Origin: Pandoraea terrigena
GTDB taxonomy: Bacteria; Pseudomonadota; Gammaproteobacteria; Burkholderiales; Burkholderiaceae
Reading direction: 5' to 3'
DNA: 64,000 nt
Assembly: GCF_902459705.1 (NCBI RefSeq)
Contig: NZ_CABPRU010000002.1
Span: 667,864 to 731,863 of the forward strand
Of the stretch, positions 46,765-57,204 are shown piece after piece (the first letter of the stretch is position 1; each line of letters opens with the position of its first letter). Made by a program: the position numbers and the translations under genes. The notes beneath the pieces are model-generated. The model did no database searches, was not told where the DNA came from, and worked only from the letters and a program-made list of their open reading frames with translations.

Positions 46765-47934
46765 TCAGCGCAGCTTCAGCGTCGACAGACCGATCAGCAC
46801 CAGCATCAGCGTGATGATCCAGAAGCGAACCACCACCTGCGTTTCCTTCCAGCCCGACAATTCGAAGTGATGGTGCAGCGGCGCCATCTTGAAGATGCGC
46901 CGCCCTTCCCCGAAGCGTCGCTTGGTGTACTTGAACCACGTCACCTGCAACATCACCGACAGCGTCTCCGCCACGAACACGCCGCCCATCACAAAGAGCA
47001 CGACTTCCTGGCGCACGATCACGGCCACCGTGCCGAGCGCGCCGCCGAGCGCCAACGCACCGACGTCGCCCATGAATACCTGGGCCGGGTGCGTGTTGAA
47101 CCATAAGAACGCGAGCCCCGCCCCCGACATCGCCGAACAGAACACGAGCAGTTCGCCCGCGCCCGGAATGTGCGGGAACAGCAGGTACTTCGAATACACG
47201 ACGTTGCCCATCACATAAGCGAACACGCCGAGGGCCGCACCGACCAGCACGACCGGCATGATGACGAGACCATCGAGACCGTCGGTGAGGTTCACCGCGT
47301 TGGACGAGCCGACAATGACGAAGTACGTGAGCGCGATGAAACCGAACACGCCCAGCGGGTAGCTCATCGTCTTGAAGAACGGCACGATGAAGTCGGCCTT
47401 CGGCGGCAGATTGAGCGGGAAACCGTTACGCACCCAACTGATGAACAGCTCGAAGACCTTCAGATTGCTCGTCTCCGACACCGAGAAAGCCAGATAGGTC
47501 GCGGCGAACAGGCCGATGATCGATTGCCAGAAGTACTTCTCGCGCGACGACATGCCGCGCGGGTCTTTGTAGACGACCTTCCGGTAATCGTCGATCCAGC
47601 CGATGATGCCGAAACCCAGCGTGACGGTCAGCACGATCCAGATGAAGCGGTTACTCAGGTCCGCCCACAGCAACGTGGCGACCGTGATGCCGATGAGAAT
47701 CAGCACGCCGCCCATCGTGGGCGTGCCTGACTTCACGAGGTGAGTCTGCGGGCCATCGGTACGCACCGCCTGGCCCACCTTCATTTCGGCGAGCTTGCGG
47801 ATGACCATCGGCCCGAACGCGAGCCCGATCACCAGCGCCGTGAGGCTTGCCATCACGGCCCGAAACGTCAGGTAGTTGAACACGCGCAAATAGCTCGCAT
47901 CCGCTTGCAGCCATTGCGCCAACGTCAGCAACAT
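46765..47934 (-). CDS. mraY: Phospho-MurNAc-pentapeptide transferase MraY
   Basis: A 389-residue ten-helix membrane enzyme that makes lipid I from UDP-MurNAc-pentapeptide and undecaprenyl phosphate. Catalytic-type motifs include [40 protein letters not shown] and the HHHFE loop near [11 protein letters not shown]. Confidence 0.97.
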   Translation of the reverse strand: MLLTLAQWLQADASYLRVFNYLTFRAVMASLTALVIGLAFGPMVIRKLAEMKVGQAVRTDGPQTHLVKSGTPTMGGVLILIGITVATLLWADLSNRFIWIVLTVTLGFGIIGWIDDYRKVVYKDPRGMSSREKYFWQSIIGLFAATYLAFSVSETSNLKVFELFISWVRNGFPLNLPPKADFIVPFFKTMSYPLGVFGFIALTYFVIVGSSNAVNLTDGLDGLVIMPVVLVGAALGVFAYVMGNVVYSKYLLFPHIPGAGELLVFCSAMSGAGLAFLWFNTHPAQVFMGDVGALALGGALGTVAVIVRQEVVLFVMGGVFVAETLSVMLQVTWFKYTKRRFGEGRRIFKMAPLHHHFELSGWKETQVVVRFWIITLMLVLIGLSTLKLR

Positions 47935-47949
47935 TCCATCAATCCTTTA

Positions 47950-49359
47950 TCACTTGACAGGGGCGTCGCCGCCCCCGCTTTCACTCGTCGCGCGCAACTG
48001 CTCGAGCACGCGCTCCATCCGCATGAAGCGGCTTCCCTTGACCAATATCGTGGCCGGTGCGCTCAGCGTGGCGTTGAGCTCGGCCACGAGCGGCGCAACG
48101 TCCGTCATGTCCGAAAAATGCTCGCCGCCGCTGCCGAAGGCCGCGACGCTGGCTTGCGTCTGATCTCCCATCGCGAGCAAACGATCGACACCGCGCTGCG
48201 CGGCGTACTCGCCCACCTCGCGGTGGAACGCCGGCCCGTTGTCGCCGACTTCGCCCATGTCGCCAAGCACCAGCACCCGCGGAGCCGGCGTCTGCGCCAG
48301 CACGTCGATCGCGGCGCGAACCGAATCGGGGTTCGCGTTATAGGTATCGTCGATCAACGTGACGCCTGCGAGCGGCCCCCTGGAGATCGTTGACACCTGG
48401 AGACGGCCTTTGACGGCGGAAAACGCTTCGAGTGCCCTCACGATCGAGCCAATATCGACATGCGCGCCCAGCGCACAGGCAATCGCCGCCAACGCATTAC
48501 GGGCGTTGTGCTCGCCGAGCAGCGGCAACCTGAGCGAAAACTCGCCGGCCGGCGACGCCACACGCATGACGCGCGTCGCGCCGTCGTAGCGTCCCGAGAC
48601 GGCGGCGCGACCATCGAGCGCGAAGTCGAGCACCCGGCGCTTGCCGGCGACCTCGCGCCACATCGGCGCGAATTCGCTCTCCGCCGGGAACACGGCCACG
48701 CCGTCGACAGACAACGCCGCCAGCACGGCCGAGTGCTCTTCGGCGACCGCGGCCACGCTCACCATGAACTCTTGATGTTCGCGCTGCGCATTGTTGATAA
48801 CGGCGACCGTCGGTTGTGCAATCGCGGCGAGATACGCCGTTTCGCCGGGGTGATTCATGCCCAGCTCGAGCACCGCCAGCTTGTCGCTGTCTTTCAGACG
48901 GAACAGCGTGAGCGGCAGGCCGATGTCGTTGTTCAGATTGCCCGTCGTCGCCAGACGCTTCTCGGCCCCCACCGCCTCGGCAAAGATCGCCGAGATCATT
49001 TCCTTGACGGTCGTCTTGCCGTTACTGCCGGTGACGGCGACCACGGGAATCGCAAAGCGTCGGCGCCACGCGGCTGCCAGCTCGCCCAGCGCAATGCGCG
49101 TGTCGGGCACGATCAGCGCCGGCGTCTCGAACCCTTCCGGCACACGCGACGCGACCACGGCGGCCGCGCCTGCACGCGCCACGTCGGCCAGGAAGTCGTG
49201 CGCGTCGAAGCGCTCGCCCCGGATCGCCACGAAGAGATCGCCCGGCTGCACCGAGCGGCTGTCGGTCACGATGCGCGCAAAGGCGGTCGAGGGTGCGCCC
49301 GTCACGTGCGAATCACTGACGGCGGCTTGGGTATCGGCCAGTTGCCACATCATCGTCAT
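47950..49359 (-). CDS. murF: UDP-MurNAc-tripeptide--D-Ala-D-Ala ligase
   Basis: A 469-residue Mur ligase that adds the D-Ala-D-Ala made by Ddl. It has SRSVQPGDLFVAIRGERFDAHDF, the ATP loop VTGSNGKTTVKEM, LELGMNHPGE and IDDTYNANPDS. The start overlaps the murE stop by ATGA, and mraY begins 15 bp after its stop. Confidence 0.97.
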   Translation of the reverse strand: MTMMWQLADTQAAVSDSHVTGAPSTAFARIVTDSRSVQPGDLFVAIRGERFDAHDFLADVARAGAAAVVASRVPEGFETPALIVPDTRIALGELAAAWRRRFAIPVVAVTGSNGKTTVKEMISAIFAEAVGAEKRLATTGNLNNDIGLPLTLFRLKDSDKLAVLELGMNHPGETAYLAAIAQPTVAVINNAQREHQEFMVSVAAVAEEHSAVLAALSVDGVAVFPAESEFAPMWREVAGKRRVLDFALDGRAAVSGRYDGATRVMRVASPAGEFSLRLPLLGEHNARNALAAIACALGAHVDIGSIVRALEAFSAVKGRLQVSTISRGPLAGVTLIDDTYNANPDSVRAAIDVLAQTPAPRVLVLGDMGEVGDNGPAFHREVGEYAAQRGVDRLLAMGDQTQASVAAFGSGGEHFSDMTDVAPLVAELNATLSAPATILVKGSRFMRMERVLEQLRATSESGGGDAPVK

Positions 49360-50939
49360 TCGCCCCCTCCACGCACGGTGGTCGCACGCGCGGCGAGTGC
49401 CAGACGCGCATGCTCCTGATCGGAGAACGGTCGTTTCTTACCCATAATTTCCTGCGTACTTTCGTGTCCCTTGCCCGCGACGAGCACGACATCGGCTGCC
49501 TGCGCGCCGCGCACGGCCTGCAGAATCGCACTCGCCCGGTCTTCGATGCAGCGTGCTGCGCCCGGTTGTGCCAGACCGGCGGCGATCTGCGCCATGATGT
49601 CGGCCGGCACTTCGGTGCGCGGGTTGTCGCTCGTCAGCACGACGGCGTCGGCCAGGCGCTCGGCCACCGCCCCCATTTGCGGACGCTTGCCCTTATCGCG
49701 GTCGCCACCGCAGCCGAACACGCAGACGAGCTTGCCGCCACGCGCCGAGGCCACCGGCCGCAACGCGTCCAGCGTCTTTTCGAGTGCGTCGGGCGTGTGT
49801 GCATAGTCGATGACCACCAGCGGCTGCCCCGGCTGTCCGATCTGCTCCATGCGTCCCGACACCGGGGTGAGCGCGGCGAGCCCGGCAATGGCGACGTCTT
49901 GCGGCACCCCGGCGGCCAGCGCCGCGCCGAGCACGGCAAGCGCATTGCTCACGTTGAATTCGCCAATGAGCGGCACCGTGATCTGCTGGCTGTGATCGTT
50001 CAGATGCAGTGTGAAGCGCGTGCCCACCGTCGTTGCGCGGATATCCTCGGCGCGCAGCACGACGTTGCCGTGCGCCGACACCGCGTCGCCGTGAAGGCCG
50101 TATTCATAGACCGGCGTCTTCCCGGCTAGGCGCGCGAGCAGGCGTTGTCCCATCGCGTCGTCGCGATTGATGACCGCAGCCTTCAGGCCCGGCCAGTCGA
50201 ACAGACGTGACTTCGCCGCCTCGTACTCGGCCATCGTGCCGTGATAATCGAGATGGTCCTGCGTCAGATTGGTAAAGACGGCGATGTCGAAAGCCACGCC
50301 GTTTACGCGCCCCTGATAGAGGCCGTGCGACGACACTTCCATCGCCACCGCCACCGCGCCCTGCGCCCGCAGGTCGCCAAGGCTGCGTTGCAACTGGACC
50401 GCATCGGGCGTGGTGAATCCTGTGACCGTCAGATGTCCGGGGAAGCCGCTGCCCAGCGTGCCGATCACCGCGCTGCGCGTGCCGGCCTTCGACAACAGTT
50501 GCGCAAGCCACTGACTGCACGATGTCTTGCCGTTCGTGCCGGTCACGCCCAGCATCGTCATGCCGACGCTCGGCTCGCCGCACCAGAGCGCCGCCAGCGG
50601 ACCCGCCAACCCGTCGAGTTGCGGCACACCGAATTCGGGCACGTTCGCAACGCTGGCCAGCGACGCTGGCCAGGTAAAGCCGTCACTCTGCCAAAGCACG
50701 GCAGCGGCGCCGCGCTCCACGGCATCGGCGATGAAACCGCGACTGTCGGCACCTTTGACGGCATACGCGACGAAGACGTCGCCTGGCATCACGCGGCGGC
50801 TGTCGGCTTGCAGTGTCGCACCGGCCGGCGCCGTGCGGCGCAGCCAGTCCCACGCCTGCGCCAGCGTGGCGCGCTCGGCGGCGTCCGCGATCATGGCGAG
50901 CGTGGCGGGGGTTTGCGGCGTCGGGGTCACGGTGCCCAT
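49356..50939 (-). CDS. murE: UDP-MurNAc-L-Ala-D-Glu--meso-diaminopimelate ligase
   Basis: A 527-residue Mur ligase. The ATP loop is VTGTNGKTSCSQW, and TSDNPRTEVP contains the DNPR motif that marks meso-diaminopimelate specificity, as expected for a Gram-negative cell wall. The start lies inside the end of ftsI (13-bp overlap) and the stop overlaps murF by 4 bp. Confidence 0.97.
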   Translation of the reverse strand: MGTVTPTPQTPATLAMIADAAERATLAQAWDWLRRTAPAGATLQADSRRVMPGDVFVAYAVKGADSRGFIADAVERGAAAVLWQSDGFTWPASLASVANVPEFGVPQLDGLAGPLAALWCGEPSVGMTMLGVTGTNGKTSCSQWLAQLLSKAGTRSAVIGTLGSGFPGHLTVTGFTTPDAVQLQRSLGDLRAQGAVAVAMEVSSHGLYQGRVNGVAFDIAVFTNLTQDHLDYHGTMAEYEAAKSRLFDWPGLKAAVINRDDAMGQRLLARLAGKTPVYEYGLHGDAVSAHGNVVLRAEDIRATTVGTRFTLHLNDHSQQITVPLIGEFNVSNALAVLGAALAAGVPQDVAIAGLAALTPVSGRMEQIGQPGQPLVVIDYAHTPDALEKTLDALRPVASARGGKLVCVFGCGGDRDKGKRPQMGAVAERLADAVVLTSDNPRTEVPADIMAQIAAGLAQPGAARCIEDRASAILQAVRGAQAADVVLVAGKGHESTQEIMGKKRPFSDQEHARLALAARATTVRGGGE

Positions 50940-52702
50940 GGCTCGCTCTCCTCCACCTTGTCGCTCACGACGAGCTTCGTTACCGGCGAATCCGGCACCA
51001 CATTCAACGCGCGCAGCGTGCCGCCTACGATCGCGGCGAACGCCGGGCCCGCCGCCACACCGCCATAGTGCGAGCCACGCCCCGGTTCGTCGAGCGTGAC
51101 GGCCACGATGATGCGCGGCTCGGACATCGGCGCCATGCCGACGAACGACGCACGATATTTGCTCTTGTCGTATCCCTTGCCCGACTGCTTGTACGCCGTG
51201 CCGGTCTTGCCACCGACGCGATAGCCGACGACCTGCGCTCGCGTGGCGGTACCACCGGGCGATGTCACCATTTCCAGCATCTTGCGCACTTCACGCGCCG
51301 TCGTGGGCGATATCACCGGCGCGCCCTTCACGACGCTGCCATCCGTCTTGTAGATGGAGATCGGCAGCAGCTCGCCGTCGTGCGCGAACACGGTATAGGC
51401 ACGGGCCAGCTGAATCAACGAGGCCGACAGGCCATAGCCGTAGCCCATCGTCGCCTGCTCGATCGGACGCCAGCTCTTGGCCGGACGCAAGCGCCCCGCC
51501 ACCGCGCCGGGGAAACCGATCTTCGGCGCCTGGCCGAGGCCGACGCTCGTGAACATGTCCCACATTTCCTGCGGCTTCATCTGCAGCGCGATCTTGGCCG
51601 TGCCGATGTTGCTGGACTTCTGGATGACGCCCGCCACGGTGAGCAGGCCGTAGTCGTGCGTGTCCGTGATGTTCGCGCCAAAGAAGTTGGCGCGGCCAGT
51701 CGTCATTACGGTCGACGCCGGCGTTACATGGCCATTTTCGAGGGCGGCGGCAATGGTGATCGGCTTCATGATCGAGCCGGGCTCGAACGTGTCGGTAATC
51801 ACCCGGTTGCGCAACTGCGCGCCGGTCAGGTTCCTGCGGTTGTTGGGGTTGTACGTCGGGAGATTCGCGAGCGCCAGCACCTCGCCCGTGCGCACGTCGA
51901 GCACCACGGCACTGCCGGCCTTCGCGCCAGTGCGCTCGATGGCGTCTTTCAGTTCGCTGTATGCGAGGAACTGGATCTTGCTGTCGATCGATAGCGTGAT
52001 GTCGTGGCCGTCGCGCGGCTGCGCCAGGATGTCGACACCCTCGACCACACGACCGAGACGGTCCTTGATGACGCGACGGCTTCCGGGCGTGGCGGCCAGA
52101 TCTTTCTGCATCGACAGCTCGACGCCTTCCTGCCCGACATCTTCCACGTTCGTAAAGCCGACAACGTGCGCCGCGATCTCGCCTTCCGGATAGAAGCGCT
52201 TGTACTCCTTGCGCTGGTACACGCCGGGGATGTCCAGATCCGCGACCTGCTTGGCCACGTCCGGCAGCACCTGACGCTTCACGTAGACGAAGCTCTTCTC
52301 CTGATTCAGCTTGCGGCGCAGATCCGGCTCGCCCATCTCGAGCAGACGCGCGAGCTGACGCACCTGCTGCGTCGAGATGTCGTCGGGCACGTCTTCGGGA
52401 ATGGCCCAGATGGCCTTGACGGGCAGACTGGTGGCCAGCACCTGCCCGTTACGGTCGAACACTTTGCCGCGCGTGGCGGACATCTCCAGTGTACGTTCGT
52501 AACGGCTCTCGCCCTGACGTTGATAGAAGGCATTGCCCGGGCCCTGAATCCAGAAGGCGCGCGCGACCAGTGATCCGAACGCGCCGAAGATCACGAACAC
52601 GAGCATCTTCGAGCGCCACATCGGCAGACGCACGGACAGGACCGGGCTGGCAGTGAACTGCACATCCTTGGTCTTGGCCTTGGCGTCCTTGCGGCGAATC
52701 AT
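50927..52702 (-). CDS. ftsI: Septal peptidoglycan transpeptidase FtsI (PBP3)
   Basis: A 591-residue class B penicillin-binding protein. One transmembrane anchor (about 32-52) is followed by the dimerisation/pedestal domain and the transpeptidase domain with nucleophile Ser310 in SIMK, SSN at 363-365 and KTG at 499-501. It cross-links septal wall with FtsW and is a beta-lactam target. It overlaps ftsL by 4 bp and murE by 13 bp. Confidence 0.97.
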   Translation of the reverse strand: MIRRKDAKAKTKDVQFTASPVLSVRLPMWRSKMLVFVIFGAFGSLVARAFWIQGPGNAFYQRQGESRYERTLEMSATRGKVFDRNGQVLATSLPVKAIWAIPEDVPDDISTQQVRQLARLLEMGEPDLRRKLNQEKSFVYVKRQVLPDVAKQVADLDIPGVYQRKEYKRFYPEGEIAAHVVGFTNVEDVGQEGVELSMQKDLAATPGSRRVIKDRLGRVVEGVDILAQPRDGHDITLSIDSKIQFLAYSELKDAIERTGAKAGSAVVLDVRTGEVLALANLPTYNPNNRRNLTGAQLRNRVITDTFEPGSIMKPITIAAALENGHVTPASTVMTTGRANFFGANITDTHDYGLLTVAGVIQKSSNIGTAKIALQMKPQEMWDMFTSVGLGQAPKIGFPGAVAGRLRPAKSWRPIEQATMGYGYGLSASLIQLARAYTVFAHDGELLPISIYKTDGSVVKGAPVISPTTAREVRKMLEMVTSPGGTATRAQVVGYRVGGKTGTAYKQSGKGYDKSKYRASFVGMAPMSEPRIIVAVTLDEPGRGSHYGGVAAGPAFAAIVGGTLRALNVVPDSPVTKLVVSDKVEESEPWAP

Positions 52703-53043
52703 CGCTTGCCTCCGCTCGCGGGGGCGGACACGGGGCTTGCGCTTGGCACCGGCACATCCACCATCGCGCCGGTGCTACCGGCGGGTGCGGACAGATACTG
52801 TGTGCGACCCGGCGAGACGGCCTGCATCTTCAGGTCGTTGCGCGCGACGCTTTCGATGCGGGCGCTCTTGCTTTGCGCGCTCTGCTCGTACTGGAGGCGA
52901 TCCCAGTCCTGCAACAGTTGATGCTCGAGCGCCTGCTCGCGGTTGAGTTCGACGAACGTACCACGCGCCCGATACTGGGCATTGATCAGCGACAGCGCGC
53001 AGGCGATGAGCATGACGAGCAGAAGCGCATTGAGCCGGCTCAT
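52699..53043 (-). CDS. ftsL: Cell division protein FtsL
   Basis: A 114-residue bitopic protein with a very short cytoplasmic end, one transmembrane helix (about 3-23, [20 protein letters not shown]) and a periplasmic coiled-coil ([26 protein letters not shown]) that pairs with FtsB. The C-terminal part is Pro/Ser/Ala-rich. Overlaps of ATGA join it to rsmH and ftsI. Confidence 0.93.
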   Translation of the reverse strand: MSRLNALLLVMLIACALSLINAQYRARGTFVELNREQALEHQLLQDWDRLQYEQSAQSKSARIESVARNDLKMQAVSPGRTQYLSAPAGSTGAMVDVPVPSASPVSAPASGGKR

Positions 53044-53993
53044 GTCGACACCCGTTCCATGACCCGCATGATTGCGGAACGCGCACGCGGGTTCGCCTCC
53101 ACCTCGGCGGCGGACGGCTTGATCTTGCGGCTGGACTTGAAGGGCGGCTCGGGGATTTCGTGGGCGCGCAAAGGCACGCGGCGATCCACCACCGGCGCGC
53201 TCGAGCGCGCCTGCATGAAGCGCTTCACGATGCGGTCTTCCAGCGAATGAAAGCTGATCACCACGAGTCTGCCTCCCGTTTCGAGGACATCGGCGGCCAC
53301 ATCGAGGGCTATCTGCAGGTCCGCAAGCTCTTGATTGACGTGAATCCGTAGAGCCTGAAAGGTGCGTGTTGCCGGGTCCTTGCCCTTCTCACGGGTCTTG
53401 ACGGCGCCCGCCACGATCTCGGCAAGCTCGCGTGTGCTGACGAGTGGACCGAGGCGATCGGCGTTTGCCCGGCGAGCAACAAGCGCCTTTGCAATCTGAA
53501 AAGCAAACCGTTCTTCCCCATAGTCCTTGATGACCTCCGTGATGTCTTCCAGCGTTGCCCGGGCCAGCCAATCGGCGGCCGACTCACCGCGCGTGGGATC
53601 CATGCGCATGTCGAGCGGGCCGTCGAAACGAAAACTGAATCCGCGCGCGGGGTCGTCGACCTGCGGCGACGACACCCCCAGGTCCAGCAACACCCCCGAC
53701 ACCTTGTCGATACCGCGCCGGGCCAGCGCATCGCGCAACGTCGCGAAGCTGTCGTGCTCAATCGAAAATCGCGGATCGGCAATTTTTGCCGCCTCCGCGA
53801 TCGCTTGGGGATCCTTGTCGAACGCGATCAGCCTCCCCTTGGCGCCCAGCCGCTCGAGAAGCCTGCGACTGTGCCCGCCGCGGCCGAAAGTGCCGTCGAC
53901 GTAGACGCCGTCGTCGCGCCACAGCAAGGCATCCACGGCCTCCTCAAGCAGGACCGTGCGGTGCTGCATAACCGTTTCCACCGCGTGCGTCAT
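53040..53993 (-). CDS. rsmH: 16S rRNA (cytosine1402-N4)-methyltransferase
   Basis: A 317-residue SAM enzyme that modifies C1402 in the decoding centre. It starts with [13 protein letters not shown], then [15 protein letters not shown] (SAM site), [20 protein letters not shown] and [15 protein letters not shown], all typical. Two starts are possible: 53993 (chosen, AGGTGG 10 nt upstream) or the internal ATG nine codons later (MQHRTV). It begins 22 bp after the mraZ stop. Confidence 0.96.
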   Translation of the reverse strand: MTHAVETVMQHRTVLLEEAVDALLWRDDGVYVDGTFGRGGHSRRLLERLGAKGRLIAFDKDPQAIAEAAKIADPRFSIEHDSFATLRDALARRGIDKVSGVLLDLGVSSPQVDDPARGFSFRFDGPLDMRMDPTRGESAADWLARATLEDITEVIKDYGEERFAFQIAKALVARRANADRLGPLVSTRELAEIVAGAVKTREKGKDPATRTFQALRIHVNQELADLQIALDVAADVLETGGRLVVISFHSLEDRIVKRFMQARSSAPVVDRRVPLRAHEIPEPPFKSSRKIKPSAAEVEANPRARSAIMRVMERVST

Positions 53994-54015
53994 GCTCGTC
54001 GGACCACCTGATCTG

Positions 54016-54444
54016 TCAAAAAGTGAAGTTTTTCAGTGCATCCGGCATGCCTTGCGCCATCGCTGCCTGTTCCTTGGCGGCATACGTCACGGCATCCCAG
54101 AGTTCAAAGTGACTGCCCATGCCCAGCAGCATGACTTCCTTGTCCATGCCCGCAGCGGCACGCAACTCGGGCGCCACCAGGACACGGCCCGCCGAATCCA
54201 TCTCGACGTCGGCGGCGTTGCCCAGGAAGATGCGCCGCCACCAGTGCGCGTCCATCGGCAGTGCGGCGATCTTGCCGCGGAAGATTTCCCATTCAGGACG
54301 CGGGAACAGCAGCAGACATCCGTCCGGGTGCTTGGTGATCGTCACCTTGCCTTGCGCGTCGCCCTGCAGCACGTCACGATGCCGGGCCGGAATCGACATC
54401 CGTCCCTTTGCATCGAGTGAAAGTGCCGAGGCTCCCTGAAACAC
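54016..54444 (-). CDS. mraZ: Transcriptional regulator MraZ
   Basis: A 142-residue AbrB-fold protein with two SpoVT/AbrB repeats: [18 protein letters not shown] at the start and [21 protein letters not shown] in the second half. In E. coli MraZ represses its own promoter and so the whole dcw operon; it forms rings that contact several DNA repeats. A matching repeat array is at 54512-54546. It is the first gene of the cluster. Confidence 0.96.
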   Translation of the reverse strand: MFQGASALSLDAKGRMSIPARHRDVLQGDAQGKVTITKHPDGCLLLFPRPEWEIFRGKIAALPMDAHWWRRIFLGNAADVEMDSAGRVLVAPELRAAAGMDKEVMLLGMGSHFELWDAVTYAAKEQAAMAQGMPDALKNFTF

Positions 54445-54511
54445 GTGCGCTCCCGTGAGGTTTCGTCCGCCTGCCCGTCATGCCGAAAGAGAAAGATTTC
54501 GTGCCTTACAC

Positions 54512-54546
54512 CACACAAAAATACACTTTCTCACACTATTTCCCAC
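54512..54546 (-). promoter_or_regulatory. MraZ operator: four GTGxx repeats at 10-bp spacing
   Basis: On the minus strand GTGGG (54546-54542), GTGTG (54536-54532), GTGTA (54526-54522) and GTGTG (54516-54512) recur exactly every 10 bp, on one face of the helix, with AT-rich spacers. E. coli MraZ binds TGGGN repeats at this spacing. The first repeat overlaps the -10 element, which suits repression. Confidence 0.75.
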
Positions 54547-54573
54547 TTTAGAGGAGAGTGTTTGGGCGGTCAA
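54545..54573 (-). promoter_or_regulatory. Promoter of the dcw cluster (Pmra)
   Basis: On the minus strand TTGACC (54573-54568) and TAAAGT (54550-54545) with an exact 17-bp spacer. Start near 54538, giving a leader of about 95 nt before mraZ. Confidence 0.65.
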
Positions 54574-54865
54574 GCGTTTCACCCGTTTTTCGGAGGGAAT
54601 TTGTCAGACAGAACAATGACTTAGCTCACTTTCCTAAAGCTGCAAAACGGAATTTTGTCAGGAAAATTAAAGACATAACTGCGATAGTGAAAGTGGAACC
54701 TCAAACTTTAGGCATCCCCTGCGGGAGGCCCGTCAGCGCTATCGATACCGCGTAGTGCGCGCTCACGCCGTGCCAAGGCGCGGCAACTGCCGGCTGGCAC
54801 GCGTCACACAAGGGGAGATCGACACGGAAGGCGGGGGGGGCAATCGCGGAAACGCTTCAAGTGCT

Positions 54866-55522
54866 CTATATATAGTACGCGGTCGTCGTCATGACTTTGG
54901 CGGCGGCGCGCATCACGCGCTGCACGGGGGCCGGCAGTTCGATCCCGCCGGCGTCGCGCGCCGCCTGGCCGTGCGCAATCTCGTCGCGTCGCATCTGGTC
55001 GACGATGGCACGCGAGCGCAGGTCGTTCGGCGGCAAGTCGTTGAGATGGGTCTCCAGATGGTGCTCGACCTGCCGCTCCGTCTCCGAGACGAACCCCAGG
55101 CTGACCTTGTCGCCGCACTTGCCTGCGACGAAGCCGATGGCGAACGCGCCGGCATACCAAAGCGGATTGAGCAGGCTCGGGCGCGAGCCGAGTTCCGAGA
55201 GACGGTGCGCCGTCCAGGCGAGGTGATCTTCCTCCTCCTTGCCCGCCTGCTCGAAGGCGAACCGCAGTTCCGGACGTACCGTCGCCAACTTTTGCGCCTG
55301 ATATAGCGCCTGCGCGCAAACCTCGCCCACGTGATTCACGCGCATGAGGCCTGCCACGTGCCGCCGCTCTTGCGAGGTCAATGCGTCGTCGCCAATCGGC
55401 GCGTCACTATATACGGAGGGAATCGGAGCATCGACCGTAGGTGTCGGGCGAGTGGCTTGCGTGACGCCAGCGATCGCTCGCAGGCCACGGTCAAGTTCGG
55501 AGATCAGGTTGTCGGAAAACAT
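54866..55522 (-). CDS. coq7: 2-polyprenyl-3-methyl-6-methoxy-1,4-benzoquinone monooxygenase
   Basis: A 218-residue di-iron hydroxylase for ubiquinone synthesis (the role of UbiF in E. coli). Ligand motifs are visible in ferritin-like order: [31 protein letters not shown] and MRRDEIAHG. The N-terminal 45 residues are variable. It may use the octaprenyl chain made by the ispB product in this window. Separate from mraZ by 421 bp. Confidence 0.94.
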   Translation of the reverse strand: MFSDNLISELDRGLRAIAGVTQATRPTPTVDAPIPSVYSDAPIGDDALTSQERRHVAGLMRVNHVGEVCAQALYQAQKLATVRPELRFAFEQAGKEEEDHLAWTAHRLSELGSRPSLLNPLWYAGAFAIGFVAGKCGDKVSLGFVSETERQVEHHLETHLNDLPPNDLRSRAIVDQMRRDEIAHGQAARDAGGIELPAPVQRVMRAAAKVMTTTAYYI

Positions 55523-55840
55523 CGTACTTTCAACTCACTTCGATTTTTCATCATGTGGGACATAAGACGATTCCGTCGCCCCCGCAACGGATGATACGCG
55601 CCTTTGTCCGGCGCGCCTTGCGCGGGTGCAAAGGCATGAAAGCCCCACTGGACGCCGGTTTCCGGGCTGTTGCGTAAACGAAACAAAGGACGCCGCAAAC
55701 CCGCGCAAAACCGGCCTTTTCCTTTGCCGGCCACAGTGAATTTGTTACATTACGTCCAACTTCTCGCGAAGTTGATTAGCAAGGACGTTATCACTAGTGA
55801 CCTTGTTAAACAAATCTCACAATCCTTTGGAGATCACTCA
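55523..55840. other. 318-bp divergent region, coq7 / porin
   Basis: No gene is supported. The probable porin leader carries a CAACTTC/GAAGTTG hairpin with a 4-nt loop (55757-55774) and a TCACTAGTGA palindrome (55791-55800). Structured leaders are common in porin mRNAs and can be small-RNA targets, but I see no specific match. Confidence 0.5.
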
Positions 55841-56995
55841 ATGAAAAAGTCGCTTCTCGCTCTGGGTGTGCTCGGCGCATTCGCTGGCGCTGCTCACGCT
55901 CAAAGCAGCGTGACCCTGTACGGTATCATCGACGGTGGCTTCACCTACGTCAACAAGACGGGCGGCAACGTTTCCGGCACCGGCAACGCTGCCAAGAACA
56001 TCTCGCTGAACAGCGGCAACCTGCAAGGTTCGCGTTGGGGCCTGAAGGGCGCTGAAGATCTGGGCGGCGGCCTGAAGGCGATCTTCGTGCTGGAAAGCGG
56101 CTTCAACATCAACAACGGCGTCTCGGCCCAGGGCGGTCGCCTGTTCGGTCGTCAAGCTTACGTTGGCCTGAGCAGCGCAACGGCCGGCACGGTGTCGATC
56201 GGTCGTCAGTATGACTCCGTGGTTGACTTCGTTGGCCCGTTCGCTTCGGGTAGCCAATGGGCAACGTATTCGGGCGCTCACCCGTTCGATAACGACAACC
56301 TGAACAACTCGTTCCGCGTCAACAACTCGATCAAGTACACGACCGCCAACTACAACGGCTTCCACGCTGGCGCTCTGTACGGTTTCTCGAACTCGGCCAG
56401 CACGGGTGGTACCGGCACGGGCTTCGCGAACAACCGCGCATGGTCGGTTGGCATGGGCTACGCCAACGGTCCGTTGACCTTGGGCGCTGGTTACCTGTAC
56501 CTCGGCGCACCGGGCAGCAACAGCTCGGGCGTGCTGCTGAGCGGCGACCAGAACACGGCGATGACCGCAGGTGGCCTGGCCTCCAGCGACAAGGCATACA
56601 TTGCTTCGGCAGGCGGTTCGTACGCCTTCGGTCCGGCCACGGTTGGCCTGGTCTACAGCCACAGCAAGTATGACTACATCGGCGGCGGCAGCTGGAAGTT
56701 CGACAACGTCGAACTGAACGGCAAGTACATGCTGACCCCGGCTCTGCAACTGGGCCTGGCTTACACGTACACCTGGACGAAGCTGGCATCGGGCACGACC
56801 GACCTGTCGCCGAAGTACCACCAAGTCAACCTGGGCGTCGACTACTTCCTGTCGAAGCGCACGGACACGTACCTGGTTGGTCTGTGGCAACACGCCAACA
56901 ACGATGCTCCTGGCGGCGCATCGATGAACGGCCAAGGCTTCGCGAACAGCACGAACCAGTTCGCCGTTACGGCTGGTATCCGTCACAAGTTCTAA
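55841..56995 (+). CDS. General porin, Gram-negative trimeric (OmpC-like, Burkholderia type)
   Basis: A 384-residue outer-membrane beta-barrel. The signal peptide MKKSLLALGVLGAFAGAAHA is followed by the mature start QSSVTLYGIIDGGF, and the last residue is Phe (RHKF), the barrel-insertion signal. Strand motifs include SRWGLKGAEDLGGGLKAIF and GRQAYVGLSSATAGTVSIGRQYD. It forms a passive channel for small solutes. GGAG lies 8 nt upstream of the ATG. Codon use is biased to few codons (GGC, AAC, CTG), as in highly expressed genes. Confidence 0.96.
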   Translation: MKKSLLALGVLGAFAGAAHAQSSVTLYGIIDGGFTYVNKTGGNVSGTGNAAKNISLNSGNLQGSRWGLKGAEDLGGGLKAIFVLESGFNINNGVSAQGGRLFGRQAYVGLSSATAGTVSIGRQYDSVVDFVGPFASGSQWATYSGAHPFDNDNLNNSFRVNNSIKYTTANYNGFHAGALYGFSNSASTGGTGTGFANNRAWSVGMGYANGPLTLGAGYLYLGAPGSNSSGVLLSGDQNTAMTAGGLASSDKAYIASAGGSYAFGPATVGLVYSHSKYDYIGGGSWKFDNVELNGKYMLTPALQLGLAYTYTWTKLASGTTDLSPKYHQVNLGVDYFLSKRTDTYLVGLWQHANNDAPGGASMNGQGFANSTNQFAVTAGIRHKF

Positions 56996-57026
56996 GCTGA
57001 CAGTTTCTGTCACTTAGGCTTTGACG

Positions 57027-57054
57027 AAAGGGCACCTTCGGGTGCCCTTTTTTT
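57027..57054 (+). terminator. Porin terminator
   Basis: Stem AAAGGGCACC (57027-57036) / GGTGCCCTTT (57041-57050), TTCG tetraloop and seven T: a textbook strong terminator. Confidence 0.95.
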
Positions 57055-57143
57055 GTTGCGCTCCCGGAACCGAATGCTGCCGGCCATCCGCCCCATGCGC
57101 TCCTGCCAACATAGCGAGCGCCAGCACTTCGTAACGCCCCCAA

Positions 57144-57173
57144 CTTGACCGATGGTTTATTTCAAACCTAAAA
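57144..57173 (+). promoter_or_regulatory. marR promoter with internal operator
   Basis: TTGACC (57144-57149) and TAAAAT (57168-57173) with an 18-bp spacer. Within the spacer GGTTT (57153-57157) and AAACC (57163-57167) form an inverted repeat with 5-bp spacing, a position where MarR proteins often bind to repress themselves. Confidence 0.5.
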
Positions 57174-57204
57174 TTTCCATACTGTAGATTTTACGTTGCC
57201 CACC

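Larger units (their letters stand above)
54445..54865. other. 421-bp region upstream of mraZ
   Basis: Contains the mra promoter and MraZ-type repeats and is unusually AT-rich from 54490 to 54710. No gene is supported between 54574 and 54865; coq7 ends at 54866 on the same strand. Confidence 0.6.
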
